DNA of 64,000 bases from Manduca sexta (taxonomy: Eukaryota > Arthropoda > Insecta > Lepidoptera > Sphingidae). The stretch is taken from assembly GCF_014839805.1 (NCBI RefSeq), contig NC_051119.1, positions 9,107,245-9,171,244 of the forward strand. The letters run 5' to 3'. The position numbers and the translations under genes were made by a program. The notes under the pieces are model-generated. The model did not search any database and was not told the origin of the DNA. It saw only the letters and a list, made by a program, of their open reading frames with translations. Numbering within the stretch: position 1 is the stretch's first letter; each line of letters starts with the position of its first letter. Shown here piece after piece: positions 32,736-44,752 of this stretch.

Positions 32736-35700
32736 GAAGTAAATAAACAAAGCATTATTTTAATACTTAACCCTGGAGTATAAACTAACTTTATATCCTT
32801 AAACTCCCAAAGATCTTGAACCAATAGAGCGTTAAATCAATATCTAAACTGGAACCTAGTAAATAAGTCCACAAACACGTTATCTATAAAGCAATCACCG
32901 AACTAGACGATAATAAGGTAGAGACAAAACCACGAGATAACTACAATGACTATTGAGAATTTTTATCTAGTCGCAAACTCGCCCTGACCATAGAATTTTC
33001 TCTCTGCTGGAACTTTTCCAATAAAAACTGGAATAATGGCGTTCGTGACGTTCCAATAGCGTCTCCCGCTCTATTGTTTGCTCAATAGGGTAGCCACGTA
33101 TACTGAAGCCGCGACAGTATGCTAATTTCGCTTTAGTTCTACGAGTAATTGCGGTTTTAACAAAAGATTCTGTTCTTCATACCGATTTTCTTGATTAAAT
33201 TTTAATAGGACTTGGTAGCGTTTTGTGTTGTGTTGGTAAAATTTGTTTTTTTTTTCTTTTGTATAAAGAGGCCACTACTAAATCACTGTAGAAAAAGTCT
33301 GTATAAAAATTAAAAACATAGACGTAAAAGAATAATTTGATATCAAAATGAATGTATCAGATTTCGCATAAGACATTAATTTGTGCGTTACTAAAGCGAA
33401 AATTGCTTTGACCACATTCCATCGAGAAAATATATATTTTGTCATCTCCATTAAAATCTGAATACTGAATTCATTATTAGAGCATGAAATTTAGATATTT
33501 TATATTACCAATAAATATTATTATTCTGTTTTATACCTCATAATATCAAAAAAATATTATTTAAGTGTAGTCATAATATTTCCCTTACATTTTCACTTAT
33601 ATTCACTTGTATCATAATCCTATGTTCCCACTCACAGTCAATATAAATCACAACAGACCTGTCCGCAAGACAAATTATGAATTGTACTAAACCCTCAGCA
33701 TACACGAGCAAGATTTGTACGAAGAAAATCCCGTTGGATTAATGTTGACCGATCGCTGGCGTGTGAACCATGGTGCACATTCCTTACTGTCCATTTTATA
33801 TACAGTGCAGACTTGATCAAGCCAAGCTGTCAAACGACATGAAAACTTAAGACAAAAACGCGAATTGTTTACTTCAGGTTTATATACATTTTATTATGTT
33901 TTATGATTTATGTCTGAATTGGTTTAGGGTTTTTTTTTGAGCGGTATGTTGTGAGTAAAGGCAAAATCAACGTGTGATGGTTGACCTCACATTTCCTGAT
34001 GACAGTTCAGTCAAAATATTATATAGAAATATTTCACATAATAATCCTTAAAAACATTTTGACAAAAATTAAACCGCCTTTAAAAAACAAAAAGTGATTT
34101 AACATACATATAGATACCTAATGATTATCTATTTTGGAGTGGGTGACTAAAAAACGCTAGGAAGTCGTTTAAAATATTATAAAACATAAAGTACTGTATA
34201 ATAGTATATTTAACGTCCATAAAAACTATCTGTTCAAAATCTGAAATTAGAACTAAAGTTCGCTGCAGCGCTAGAACATCAATCGCTGTCTAACCAAACT
34301 TTTAAAACATGCAGTGCTAAACCGCTATAAATAGAGTATAGGTAAAATGGCAACCAATACCGGATTGCAGTACACTTCTGTTAAACACAGTGAGTATTCG
34401 GAACGCCAGACCTAACACGTAGTACATATATATAGATGATTTATACTATACCCACTTACCTATATTATAAGTTTTTGGCACAATCGAACTAAAAGTTAAA
34501 GGCTATCATTTCTTCAGCCAAGCACTTCGGAGTCACTCGCGACGCTTATCTCGTAAACATATACATAAAACCGGCATAAAAAATCTTTTGAATCCTTCAA
34601 AAAGTACATAAAAGTGCGTACAGCAACACGAACTCCACGCACCCGATTGACACACAAATATAGCTCATATTCTCACAACATTAAGGGTGAAATACATTTG
34701 AATTTATTTTTACGTCAAGTCTTTTTTGCTGCGAAGGTATTTAAAGATATCCTTAAGTAGATACCAGAGTTAAGTCGACTGAAGAGCTATTGATTTTCAC
34801 TAGCTTAGGCAATTTTATTGGTGAGGGTCGAAGGATAAGGTGGCTTACTGAGGGTCACGTAGATTAACCATTGATACCTATAAAATCCACTTTTTCTATT
34901 CACTTGGTTGCTTGAAATTATTAAGTCAAGTTTGGGTTGAACGTAAGAGCTTCCTTTATGTAATGTGTGAAGTATTATGACTTTGTATTTCTATGAGCAT
35001 AATTTAAATTTATATTTTAATAATAGATTTATATTATAATTATTTGACGTTATATATGATGTTTATACTATTATTGTTAATAATACAATTTTTATTTTAA
35101 TGTTTTATTAACCTATTTGGATGTGGAACTAGCCTGTAAGAAATTGTTGCACTTAAGTATAAGTTATATTTTTTTTCCGTTTGAAAATTGTATTGGTGTA
35201 AACATTTGTTGACTAATCAAATAAATAAATTACTTATTTTGGTGTAAATTATTATTTATTATTTATTATTTTACATATTTGTTAAAAACTTACACAGCAT
35301 ATTCTTCTAACTAATGCAATCATAAACTCAGTGAGTTTTTCCGTGCATCATTATCACTATCATTGACAGTAATATATTTTTATAATTGTTGTGTACAAGG
35401 TAGATTACAATAATTTAAATAATATGATATTGTGTATAACCTACTGAGCCGGCCGTCGCACTGCGTATCGTTAAAAAGTATATAATGCGGCGGTAGATGT
35501 TAATTACAAGTTGAAATAGAGGCTGTTCCTAAGATTTTTAAGTTTCTTTTATTTATTATTATTATTTCTTTTATTTATTATTTTTAAATGTAATGATGTT
35601 TTATGTTAATAAAGAAGTAGATATCCGATTAGAACACAGTCTGAAGACTCAAAACTGTACCAATTAGGACGTTTTTACATACATGTAAATGACAATTACT

Positions 35701-36092
35701 GATTGTCTTTTAGTTTGTGTTGGTATAGACATTTCTTTATATGACACGTTAATGTCAAAAATATACATACGGAACACTTTTTAATAGACTTCAATAAAGG
35801 AGGAGGTTATCAATTGAACGTATATATGTTTTTTCATTTGATTTGTTAGGTCACAACACGTCTATAGCTCACGAAATATAATTGGGGAAATTTGATATTT
35901 CTTTTGTATAAATATGGAGCGTTGTATTTGATGATTGTATTATATTGCGTGAAGGTATACTCCTCTATATTTTAATTCAACGTCGATAGTATGATTGTAT
36001 GATTGCGCAAGTAAAGTTGATATACATATATACTTTGAAAATACCTAGCGTTTTACACTTATTTATTAAAAAATATTTGCATATGAAATTAC
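32736..36092. other. Long AT-rich stretch without recognisable genes
   Basis: About 3.3 kb was read on both strands without a supportable gene, RNA or mobile element. ATT-rich low complexity lies near 35250 and 35555. Confidence 0.45.
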
Positions 36093-36435
36093 TTAAGGCG
36101 ATACCTCAAGGTCCATTTTCATACATTTTGTTTCACCTTTAATCTGGGTAACTAAACAAGTATTGACAAGTTAGTGATTAGTTCTCGCAGTTGAAAGAAA
36201 AACGTAAAAATAATTAATAATCATGGATATTTCGGCCTTTAAAATTTAATATGACGAAATTTTAAACGCCGAAATATCCATGATTATTAATTATTTTTAC
36301 GTTTTTCTTTCAACTGCGAGAACTAATCACTAACTAGACGTGAATTTAAATTCTTTACTTGCCAATACTTGTTTAGTTACCCAGATTAAAGGTGAAACAA
36401 AATGTATGAAAATGGACCTTGAGGTATCGCCTTAA
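36093..36435. mobile_element. Foldback (palindromic) MITE-like element with TTAA ends
   Basis: The two arms run from TTAAGGCGATACCTCAAGG at 36093 to the inverted CTTGAGGTATCGCCTTAA ending at 36435. They meet around a ~9-nt centre near 36248-36256. The arms pair almost throughout. The right arm carries about 23 extra bases (GACGTGAATTTAAATTC region, near 36336-36360). TTAA lies at both outer edges, which is the piggyBac-type target, but the GGCG start is not a typical piggyBac TIR. It is non-coding. A transcript would make a ~150-bp double strand. Confidence 0.8.
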
Positions 36436-37327
36436 TGCGTTTAACTAATACAAACTCACGCCTCTAGCTCATAAGGTTAAGCAGAGCCGTAAATAGAATA
36501 CAAGTACACAATGCACCGAATTGAAGATGTCCACGCTGTTAGACGATCCTATACTGCCGTGCTAAACTCAAAATCGGTATCTCAAATAAAACAAAATCTT
36601 GATTTTTATCAGATAGCTGAAAGAAATACTCATCCAATGAACTTACCTAAATAACTGTATCCTGTTTAATACGTGCTAAAAAAAACCTTAAAATAATATC
36701 GCTATCTCAGTTTTACATACAAACCTATAAAACAATATTTACAAAACTTTAATTATCTCGAAATAAGGTTTCCTTGACATACGGCTTTTGCGCTTAGCAC
36801 GGCAGTAAAAATATCGGTTAAATTTCAATACTATTAAAATCTAAAAATTATTATTAAAAAACCCACACATTTCAATTAAACGTTTGAAATAAAAATATAA
36901 GTAATTTAAAAACATTAACTCCATACAAATCCCAAATTACTGTAGAATGAAATAATAAAATCAAAAGGTCAAGGACCTTCATGCAAAAGTCCACAACACA
37001 AGTGGCCCTTATTGCCAAGCGAAAACGACTCTAAAACATAAAATATAATGTACATTCTCTAATTTAACATTGTAATGAAGTTAAGTCTCCGCGGTGTCAC
37101 GTTCTTTGTTAAACTTTATGTGTAAAAGAGTTCTCTTTTGATTGTTCCCGAAGCGATGTATCAAAGTTGTCTAAGATTTGTTTATTAACAAGTTTTGGCC
37201 TATCGTTCCGGACTCACGGTTCCTTAGTTTCAATGTTCGGTATCCGTGTTTTGACTTTAAAGTTTACGATCAAAATTTAATTTACAAAGGAATTTTATTA
37301 TTACTTATGAACAAAAACATATTCTAT
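36436..37327. other. Intergenic, nothing recognised
   Basis: AT-rich, with no gene or clear element. Confidence 0.45.
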
Positions 37328-37551
37328 CCCTCTTATTCATAGACGCTTTTTATCTAAAGATGGAATAAAGCTGTGATAACAAGTCTGTTTCTCAGTGCTG
37401 ACGACATGGCAGCCTTCGCAGTGCGTAGACGTAGGGCTGTTGTGATTGGCTAACATTGAGATACAACAATATTTAGCCGTTAGCACTGAAACAGACTTGT
37501 TATCACAGCTTTACTCCGTCCTTAGATAAAAAATGTCTATGAATAAGGCGG
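37328..37551. mobile_element. TIR MITE, complete copy
   Basis: The left TIR starts CCCTCTTATTCATAGACG and continues through AAGCTGTGATAACAAGTCTG. Its inverted partner ends GTCTATGAATAAGGCGG. The arms match over roughly 75 bp. Only about 70 bp lies between them, so no enzyme is encoded. Related copies lie at 5120-5255 (right half) and 63122-63396. The superfamily is not clear because the TSD is ambiguous (TAT at each side). Confidence 0.75.
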
Positions 37552-37689
37552 TATGTTTTTAATGCAATAATATGTAAAGCTAATATAACGTTATACATAT
37601 TTAGTGTGTCGTCGCGCAAGCCAGCATAAGTATAATAATTAAAACAGAATCTCAAACAGAAATAACAGTCAATGGGTTTATTTTCACAC

Positions 37690-37822
37690 ACACATTACGC
37701 ATTTATCCCCGAAAGTTTGCAGAGGCGCAATTAAGGCACCCACTTTTCGCCAAGTGTGTTCCGTCCCATGATGTGATTGGGGACGAGCCTATCGCCATAT
37801 CAAACAAGCAAGCACAAAATTC
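37690..37822 (-). mobile_element. tRNA-derived SINE family B, 5'-truncated
   Basis: ACGCATTTATCCCCGAAAG, CACTTTTCGCCAAGTGTGTT, CGTCCCATGATGTGATTGGG and CCTATCGCCATATC form the family B body. It stops before the B box. Confidence 0.7.
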
Positions 37823-38715
37823 ATATCTATTATAATCAACCTCACTGTTAACTCAACCTGTTAAAACCATATGCGTATTACATCATTACAATAACTATAT
37901 AAAGCAAAGTACCGTCGCAGAATGTGGAATATAGCATGTTGGAAAACTGTAGAGTAGACACAAAGCTCTTAGTTAAGAAATTATGGAGCTAACGAGATCG
38001 CGCACTTCGGAAGCTGCCTCGCTTTTAATAAGCCTCAATTAGGAGGTATTAGGAGAATAGGGGAGGCAATTCACTTTGCTTGCCAGCGATATTGTGCTAG
38101 CTCGCTGCTCAATCTAAAGCGATACGCGATATGCGAAGCTACGCTATTTTCTACGTGTGTAGTGTTTTGTATATAGATTTGAATTGAATGAATAATTATG
38201 TCTCCAAAAGAAATCAAATTATGTACATGTGTTGTTCATTATTAAAGTACAAAAACTTTATTAGCAACATTATCTGTCTGAGTTTTCAATTAAAGTATGT
38301 TTTTTCTTTTTCAAATAACTTAAAACCTATACCTTACACATCATTTAAGTCGATATAATTTCTTATATTTACTTCCAATTTACGATCCTATATTAAAAAA
38401 GTTAAGTATAAGATGTTCGTCGCTATACAACTGATACACCATCTCTTACATCTCATCGCTTACAATACGACTTGCCCTTTACTAAAGTAAAATTAATGCA
38501 AGCACCAGAACTTGAGTCTCACGGCAGTACTGTGAAGTAATAAATAAATACTTAGCATTGCGGAGAGGTGTAACTTGGCATCACAAACGGAACCGCGGGC
38601 GCTTCCTAACTTAATGTAGATATGAATTAATATTTAGCACGACTAGAATATTTGGTATAAAAATAATTATTGGTACAAACACGGAATAAGAATTTATGTA
38701 AGTTTAAATGTTAGA
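37823..38715. other. Intergenic, nothing recognised
   Basis: No gene or repeat supported. Confidence 0.4.
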
Positions 38716-38719
38716 TCAT

Positions 38720-38860
38720 TTGAGATTAGATCATAACCGGTTAACAGGCCGGCATAATTGTTTCAACTGGCAAGGGATAATCATCATCTCTAATCAGCTG
38801 ATACTCTATCTGAACCCCACTTCACTTACCATCTGGTGCCATGGGGTCACTTTTCCAAAA
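38720..38860 (-). repeat. Dispersed repeat family C, partial
   Basis: AACAGGCCGGCATAATTGT, CAACTGGCAAGGGATAATC and CCACTTCACTTACCATCTGG match family C reverse complement. The 130-codon frame starting at 38708 reads through this repeat and is not a gene. Confidence 0.6.
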
Positions 38861-38867
38861 AATCGCT

Positions 38868-38935
38868 GTAAAATCCGACTTGTGATGTCTAACATTCGTG
38901 TAACCATAAGAAATCATTTTCACTTTGACATATAT
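38868..38935 (+). repeat. Dispersed repeat family F, fragment
   Basis: TGTAAAATCCGACTTGTGAT followed by ACATTCGTGTAACCATAAG and AAATCATTTTC, like 14470-14508 and 43785-43842. Confidence 0.45.
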
Positions 38936-39229
38936 AAAAAGAAATTGTTAATCTATACCATAGAGAAATTAAACATCTATGGATTATACCAAAAAGCACT
39001 TAATTATATCAAGATTGAAAAATTTTCCACTTGTAGAACATCGAAACACAGTTTCCACATCACGAGATCCGAGCAAAGCTTTTCCACGAACCCTGATTAG
39101 TTCTGAGCGTTAAAAAGTTACACACAACGGCCGACTCAACATTCCGCTAAGCATGTTGATTAAAACTGTACAAAACTTCGTTCATTTTCACTGACGTGTT
39201 TATAGATTTTTTAGTTCAGTTGCTTCTAT

Positions 39230-39554
39230 AAAAAGCGGCGATAACCTAGTTGGGTGTGGAACGGACGGCTGAGACAAATGTCCGCAGGTTCAAAACCCAA
39301 TGGCACACACCTCTGACTTTTCTTAAGTTATGTGTGTATTCTTGTGAATTATCGCTTGCTTTAGCGGTGAAGGAAAGCATCATGAGGAACCCTGCATAAA
39401 GTCCTCCATCATAATTTTGAAGGTTTGTGAAGTCTACCAATCCGCACTAGGCCAGCGTGGTGGACTACGGCCTAATCCCTCTCAGTAGTAGAGGAGGCCC
39501 GTGCCCAGCATTGGGGCAGTATACAATACAGGGCTGATATTATATGCATATATC
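39230..39554 (+). mobile_element. tRNA-derived SINE family A, full length
   Basis: The head is AGCGGCGATAACCTAGTTGG (A box with one change). B-box-like GGTTCAAAACC and the TACAGGGCTGATATT tail follow. Flanking TGCTTCTAT occurs at 39221-39229 and 39555-39563. Confidence 0.75.
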
Positions 39555-39734
39555 TGCTTCTATCAGAGTACTGTTGTGGTAAGAAGCATAAAAATATTAT
39601 TGATCCTATCTGATTCTGAAGCCTATTCCCAAAAACGTATTATGAATTTCAAATCGCTTAAAAGTCAAACATAAGCCCGCAGAGTAAGTATGAAGCGAGA
39701 GGTAATTAAACTGAACAAATGAATTATATTATCT

Positions 39735-39925
39735 ACTAGCTTTACCCGCGGCTCCGCCCGCGTGATAGCGTTTCTCCGGAATAAAAAGTAGCCTAGTAGT
39801 ACTGATACTCAGGAATAATGAAGCTTCTTTATAGGGAAAGAATTTTCAAAATCGGTTCAGTAGTTCCAGAGATTAGCCCCTACAAACAAAGTGACAAACT
39901 TTTCTTTTTTATAATCTATACACAT
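39735..39925 (-). repeat. Retroposon-like repeat beginning CTAGCTTTACCCGCGGCTCC
   Basis: It has the left terminus GCTTTACCCGCGGCTCCGCC, an internal AAATCGGTTCAGTAGTTCC and GAGATTAGCCCCTACAAAC. It is non-coding and stands head to head with the next copy. Confidence 0.6.
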
Positions 39926-40221
39926 TATAAAACAATGTTCCCTTTTATGTTTGTCTGTCTGTATGTTATCGATTTTCTCAAAATCTACTGAACGGATATT
40001 TATAAAATTTGGTATGGAGATAGTTTTAGACTCTGGGAAGGTTATAGGCTACTTACTATACCGAGAAAATATATCCATCCATCCATCCTGTCGTTCTCTC
40101 CATGCTGAGGATCGTGACCGCAGCAGGTTGAGTCTATAGAGTCTCTAAACGAGAAAATATATAGCCGGACTTTTATTCCAGAAAACTCCTTCACGCGAGC
40201 GAAGCCGGGAACAAAAGCTAG
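39926..40221 (+). repeat. Retroposon-like repeat ending GCGAAGCCGGGAACAAAAGCTAGT
   Basis: TGTCTGTCTGTATGTTATCG, CTCAAAATCTACTGAACGGA and the end CACGCGAGCGAAGCCGGG make it the same type as 6376-6573. It is interrupted by a 75-bp insertion at 40075-40149. Confidence 0.65.
40075..40149 (-). mobile_element. 75-bp retroposed fragment with 13-bp TSD
   Basis: CGAGAAAATATAT is present at 40062-40074 and again at 40150-40162. The insert reads, on the minus strand, TCACGATCCTCAGCATGGAG to a (GGAT)n/(ATGG)n tail at the 40075 end. This looks like a severely 5'-truncated LINE 3' end with a simple-repeat tail. The source family is unknown. Confidence 0.7.
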
Positions 40222-40587
40222 TAACGTAAAGATCTAACTCCATAAATCTCTAAACATAAAAGTTACACTATTTTTCGAATTTTATCGCAATTTTAATGTT
40301 TTATTTTTCTCCCATCCATTTAGTTTTCCATAAATCTCTCAGGACGAAAAATCACAATTTGTATGCCGACAAACAAGTTACAAATTAAACAAATCAGTTT
40401 AGCCAGCAGATCGTAGTAACCGCCCTTAATTGCGTTACTTAGTTCTACAGACGAGACAAATTACAACTAACTTTATCGTGCCCAAGAAATGTAATTAGCT
40501 CTTTAAATTGAACACAAAGAATTAAGATAAATTTCTTGAATTATACAATATTGTTATTATTTATTACAAAAGACATCAGGATCTAAT

Positions 40588-40905
40588 AATATAATGTATC
40601 AACCCTGTATTGACTACCGTCCCACTGCTTGGCACGGGCCTCCTGTACTACTGAGAGGGATTAGGCCTTAGTCCTCCACGCTGGCCTAGTGCGGATTGGT
40701 AGACTTCACACACCCTCAAAATTGCTATACAGAACTTCTCAGGTATGCAGATTTCCTCACGATGTTTTCCTTCACCGTTAAAGCAAACGATGATTCAAAA
40801 AGAATACATAATACCAAAAAAGTCAGAGGTGTGTTCCATTGCGATTTGAACCTGCGGATCTTCGTCACGGTAGTCCAATCCACACCCAACTAGCCTATCG
40901 CTCAA
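40588..40905 (-). mobile_element. tRNA-derived SINE family A, full length
   Basis: It runs from AACCCTGTATTGACTACCG through GAGAGGGATTAGGCCTTAG to ACACCCAACTAGCCTATCGC (A box). The B-box region GATTTGAACCTGCGG is preserved. Frames inside are accidental. Confidence 0.75.
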
Positions 40906-41969
40906 TCATGATATATTTGATGGTAAGTAATGAAATGAAAACAAGCTAGAATATTCACTAATTTCACCGGCATATGTAGATAGATAGTTCTTTATTGATA
41001 ACAGCACATAATTAATGGAAGAAAACTACAAATACAAATTAAATATTATAGTTAGTGCAATAGTAGACGGTCTTATCACTAAAAGCGATCTCTTTCAGAC
41101 AACCGTGGGATAAAATTATTTCTACAGTGTAAAGTATTAAATATTCAGTGAAGAACGCCGTGGGTTATGCATTCATATTATGTTCCTGATTTAATGCCTT
41201 TTATATTTGTCCAAATTGTATAAGTATTTGTTCTTCCAAATATATAAATAAACAAAATTTCAACTTTTCACATTAATTCTCTTTAAAAGAAAATGGCTAA
41301 GTAGTCGCACAGACAGAGTCAATTTTGTTGCTGAGAAACACTTATGAAACTGACAGTTATAGATGACGCTAAAGCAAAACGCCTAAGCCTCCAGTTTTAA
41401 ACGAATTGAATAAGAAATAAATAAAGAAGTTTCTCTTACCTACATCTCCTATATATTTTCATTATACATTTAAAGTCAGTACGATTCCAAAAGTAGACAA
41501 TTCAATATATATGAATGAATTTACAAAGGATGATTTGTCAAAAATTTGAATTTTTCCAACACGAGAGACGCCGGTGAATCACGCAAAAACACTGAATTTA
41601 TAGCGACGGGAGTGTCTCAATTTCAAACAAAGTCATGCATGGGGAGGTCAATTTGAAATGGTAATTTCCATGACAAAGGGACGCGGACGGAGTCGCAGGT
41701 AAAGCTAGTATTTCTTTAAACAAGCGCTAAAAACATTGCACTGGTCAGGTTACATCAAATAGCTAAGAGTTGTATATGAAAATATCGAAGGGAATTCAAT
41801 ATCTGTCGTGTTAAGCCGCTTTTCATCATTATAAATATTCTGAGAATTGCCCAATAAATACCGCAATATATACTTGGCTTATGTAAACACGGACTTGGTT
41901 AATTATAAAATAAATATAATATAACAATCATCACAAACATCACTCGTGGTTTATTCAAACATGAATTTT
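40906..41969. other. Intergenic with retroposon remnant
   Basis: It is AT-rich. A 'GGGACGCGGACGGAGTCGCAGG..GCTAGT' terminus at about 41680-41711 marks the end of an old plus-strand retroposon. ATAGTTCTTTATTGATAAC near 40985 may be a minus-strand LINE 3' end. No gene was found. Confidence 0.4.
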
Positions 41970-42115
41970 GGTTATCCAACAGGCCGGCATAATTGTGTCG
42001 ACTGTCGAGGGGTAATCATCTCTCGTCAGTCGACATTCTATTGGACCCCGTTCTACTTACCATGCACCTGCATTAGGATCATTTTCCCGTGCCCGTATTA
42101 AAACAAGACTGAATA
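41970..42115 (-). repeat. Dispersed repeat family C, partial
   Basis: AACAGGCCGGCATAATTGTG, TCGTCAGTCGACATTC and GTTCTACTTACCATG are family C reverse complement. Confidence 0.65.
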
Positions 42116-42344
42116 GTCTAGTAAATTAAAAAATCATTAGTCCATATTTTAAATTAAAAGTACCGCGAAGTGAGTATAAAAACCTTGTAATAGATAACTT
42201 TATTTAAATGGTGAAGTGTAGCATAAATACGCTTGTATAATACCAATTGATGGGTAGTCAGAGATTATTCTCGTGTAACAGAAGACGTTACGTACCGAAG
42301 GCATTATCTTGAAGCTTTGGTACCATACATTTTGAAACAACATC

Positions 42345-42593
42345 GCTCATTTATCCCCGAAGGGGTATACAGAGTCGCACCCAAGGCACCCACTTTTCGC
42401 CAAGTGTGTTCCGCCCCATGATTTTATAGGGGGCGAACCTATCCCCACATCAGGCACAAATTTCAGACTCCGGGCTGATACTAAGCAGAAAAACACAAAT
42501 ATCATTTTGCCCCACCCGGGATTGGAACCCAGGACCTCATAGCGCTGCCGTACCGTTACACCATGCAGTACAACTACGCCACCACGGCAGTCT
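42345..42593 (-). mobile_element. tRNA-derived SINE family B, full length
   Basis: CATTTATCCCCGAAGGGGTA, CGCCCCATGATTTTATAGGG, CACCCGGGATTGGAACCCAG (B box) and CAACTACGCCACCACGGCAG (head) are in order. The 107-codon frame here reads the SINE and is not a gene. Confidence 0.75.
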
Positions 42594-43439
42594 TTTTGCA
42601 GCAGAGTAGGCATTTTGAAATAAACGTATGAATATAAAAGAAAATCGACTACTACATGTCGGACCATCATTAAGAATAGCTCGTCTTATTTCTTTATTTT
42701 TGGGTTCGTATTTGTCAGGAAATGGTTTGGATGAAAATTTTTCGAAAGTCGACGGATAAAGTCGGATAATAAAAATCCTGTGACACGATGTTCGTATCCG
42801 CTAATCGCCCAAAATATCTAACTGCAACGAAATTTTGCAATTGTGGTTGGATTCAGCTTGAAAATAAGATAATATGGCCCCAATAAATGGCGCTGTTGTA
42901 AACATAAAAAAATTAAGTAGTCTACATAGCATGTCGGTCCAGGAGACGGTCTGTAGCAAGTCATCTGCACGATCCACTAGTATTTCAACCCCTCTTTATT
43001 TGATTAATTTCGTTGCAAGCTAAAAACGAATTAGTAATCCTAGAGACTCGCTTCACCGCTCGGTGTCGTAAAATTCATGTTACTACCGACCCTCGCTTAG
43101 AGAAGTTGCAGTGTCGAGTGCGAGGACAAGATCAATACCAGCATAGATTTTAAGTAATCGAGGATTACCCATTCCCATCCTAGGTAAATTTATATGCTAT
43201 TAAAATATATTACTATTGGAAGCACCACGTTTGATAATACGTTGTTCACTAAACATTGTTAAACTAAATGGATATACACGTGCATTTATAGTACCAATCC
43301 GATTCGGAGAATTCCACCAATCATATATATTTTAAAAATGGAATCACTAGTGTTTGTTTTGGAGTTTATGTTTTAATAACTTAACGTCCGGAAAATGATC
43401 TTATTTATACCTGAATGAAGAGATGAGTAATTTACTCGC
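42594..43439. other. Intergenic, nothing recognised
   Basis: No gene or repeat supported. Confidence 0.4.
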
Positions 43440-43600
43440 TTAATAGTAAGCGTCATGATCTAAAAACGATAACACCAATTGAATTTGGAATTACAAAGCA
43501 CTGTTATGTGCTCGTCACCTTAAGACATATCTTAAGCCACATAACGCCCAGTAATTACGCTAGCTACAATGTCCTATAAACCGGTACACAACAATTCATT
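43440..43600 (+). repeat. Dispersed repeat family D, degraded
   Basis: GCTTAATAGTAAGCGTCATG, GAATTACAAAGCACTGTTAT and CTACAATGTCCTATAAACCG follow the family D order with many changes. Confidence 0.45.
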
Positions 43601-43782
43601 CGTCCCTAATTGTTGATGTCTCATCCACTTCCAGTCGTTCTGAGCCAAGGTTCGTAACCCGTTAGTGGGTTGCCGTCAGCCGTCGGCCGTCGCCTAATTT
43701 TAAAGAGGTGTAAATGTCTAAAGTGCTCACCCGAAAGTCCCGTGTGTTTGTATAAGCCGAACCTTATCAGACGAACATAAAA

Positions 43783-43845
43783 TCCGAAAAATAGTTAAAT
43801 TTTAATGTCTTACATTCGCGTAAACATACGAAATCATCAGGCTAA
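43783..43845 (+). repeat. Dispersed repeat family F, fragment
   Basis: AAAATCCGAAAAATAGTTAA and ACATTCGCGTAAACATACG match 14334-14508. Confidence 0.5.
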
Positions 43846-44004
43846 CAAACTGGTGTTAAAAAAAGTATTTTCAAGATACTGCTTGACGTCAGTAGACCTT
43901 ACAATATTACATACCACATGCCCAGCTGGACCCTCGCATGTGAAACCTACGTAATAGGACAATGTAATCCATTATAAGCTACATATATACATAGCAAGCC
44001 TGAT

Positions 44005-44233
44005 TCCCTTTTCAGGGGTAGGCAGGGATGTAACCTATCCATTTCGCCAGCTATGTTAGGTTCCATGTCCCATGTAACAGGCAACTATTGCCTTTTATCA
44101 GGCACATTTCCAAACATCGGGTTACTATTGGGCATAAAATCGCAATATCACTGCCCTACACGATTCTTACCAGAGACCTCGGATTGACAATCATACAGCG
44201 CACACAATACAACTACGCTATCAAGGCAGTCTC
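44005..44233 (-). mobile_element. tRNA-derived SINE family B, degraded
   Basis: TTCAGGGGTAGGCAGGGATG and the head CAACTACGCTATCAAGGCAG bracket a diverged body (ATCGCAATATCACTGCCC). The frame at 44088-44282 overlaps it and is accidental. Confidence 0.55.
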
Positions 44234-44752
44234 TTCTTCTTTTATAAAAGGCTGCCACCGTTTATTTATTGGTGATTGCTAATGACGAGTAAAATAGCAA
44301 ATACAAAACAAAAACAGACTATAAAATCAGATCGCCATTTTTGATTTTCCAGTCTCAATCCATTATAGCCTGTCATAAAAATTGCAAACAATCTTTCCAC
44401 TTATCATTAAGTAATAATTGACGGACGTTAAAAGGGTCCAATTCTGGCAATTTCGAAAACAATTTTGTGGATCGTTGGAAAAACGAATTATACCAAATGG
44501 CGGCATTATAGTCAAGTAACACACAATTCCGGCACGCACTCAATGTAATTCTCTAATGACGTGTTTACGTGAAGGAAAGGGACCGGACAATTTATTTCGG
44601 GCTTTGAGTAATCTATTTGTTAAATCTATTACGAAAGTTAGACAAAATTGCTTTAATAATCTTGGGAAATCTTGTATCAGAATATAAGTTACTTTGTTTT
44701 TGTCCATTCCTGTCGATAAGCACCATTAAACACGTTCAAATGTTATTATATT
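44234..44752. other. Intergenic, nothing recognised
   Basis: No gene or repeat supported. Confidence 0.4.

Noticed and set aside
38708..39100. 130-codon plus-strand frame
   Set aside because: It runs through a family C fragment and a family F fragment, and no domain is visible.
42347..42670. 107-codon minus-strand frame
   Set aside because: It is almost entirely a family B SINE with its tRNA-like head.
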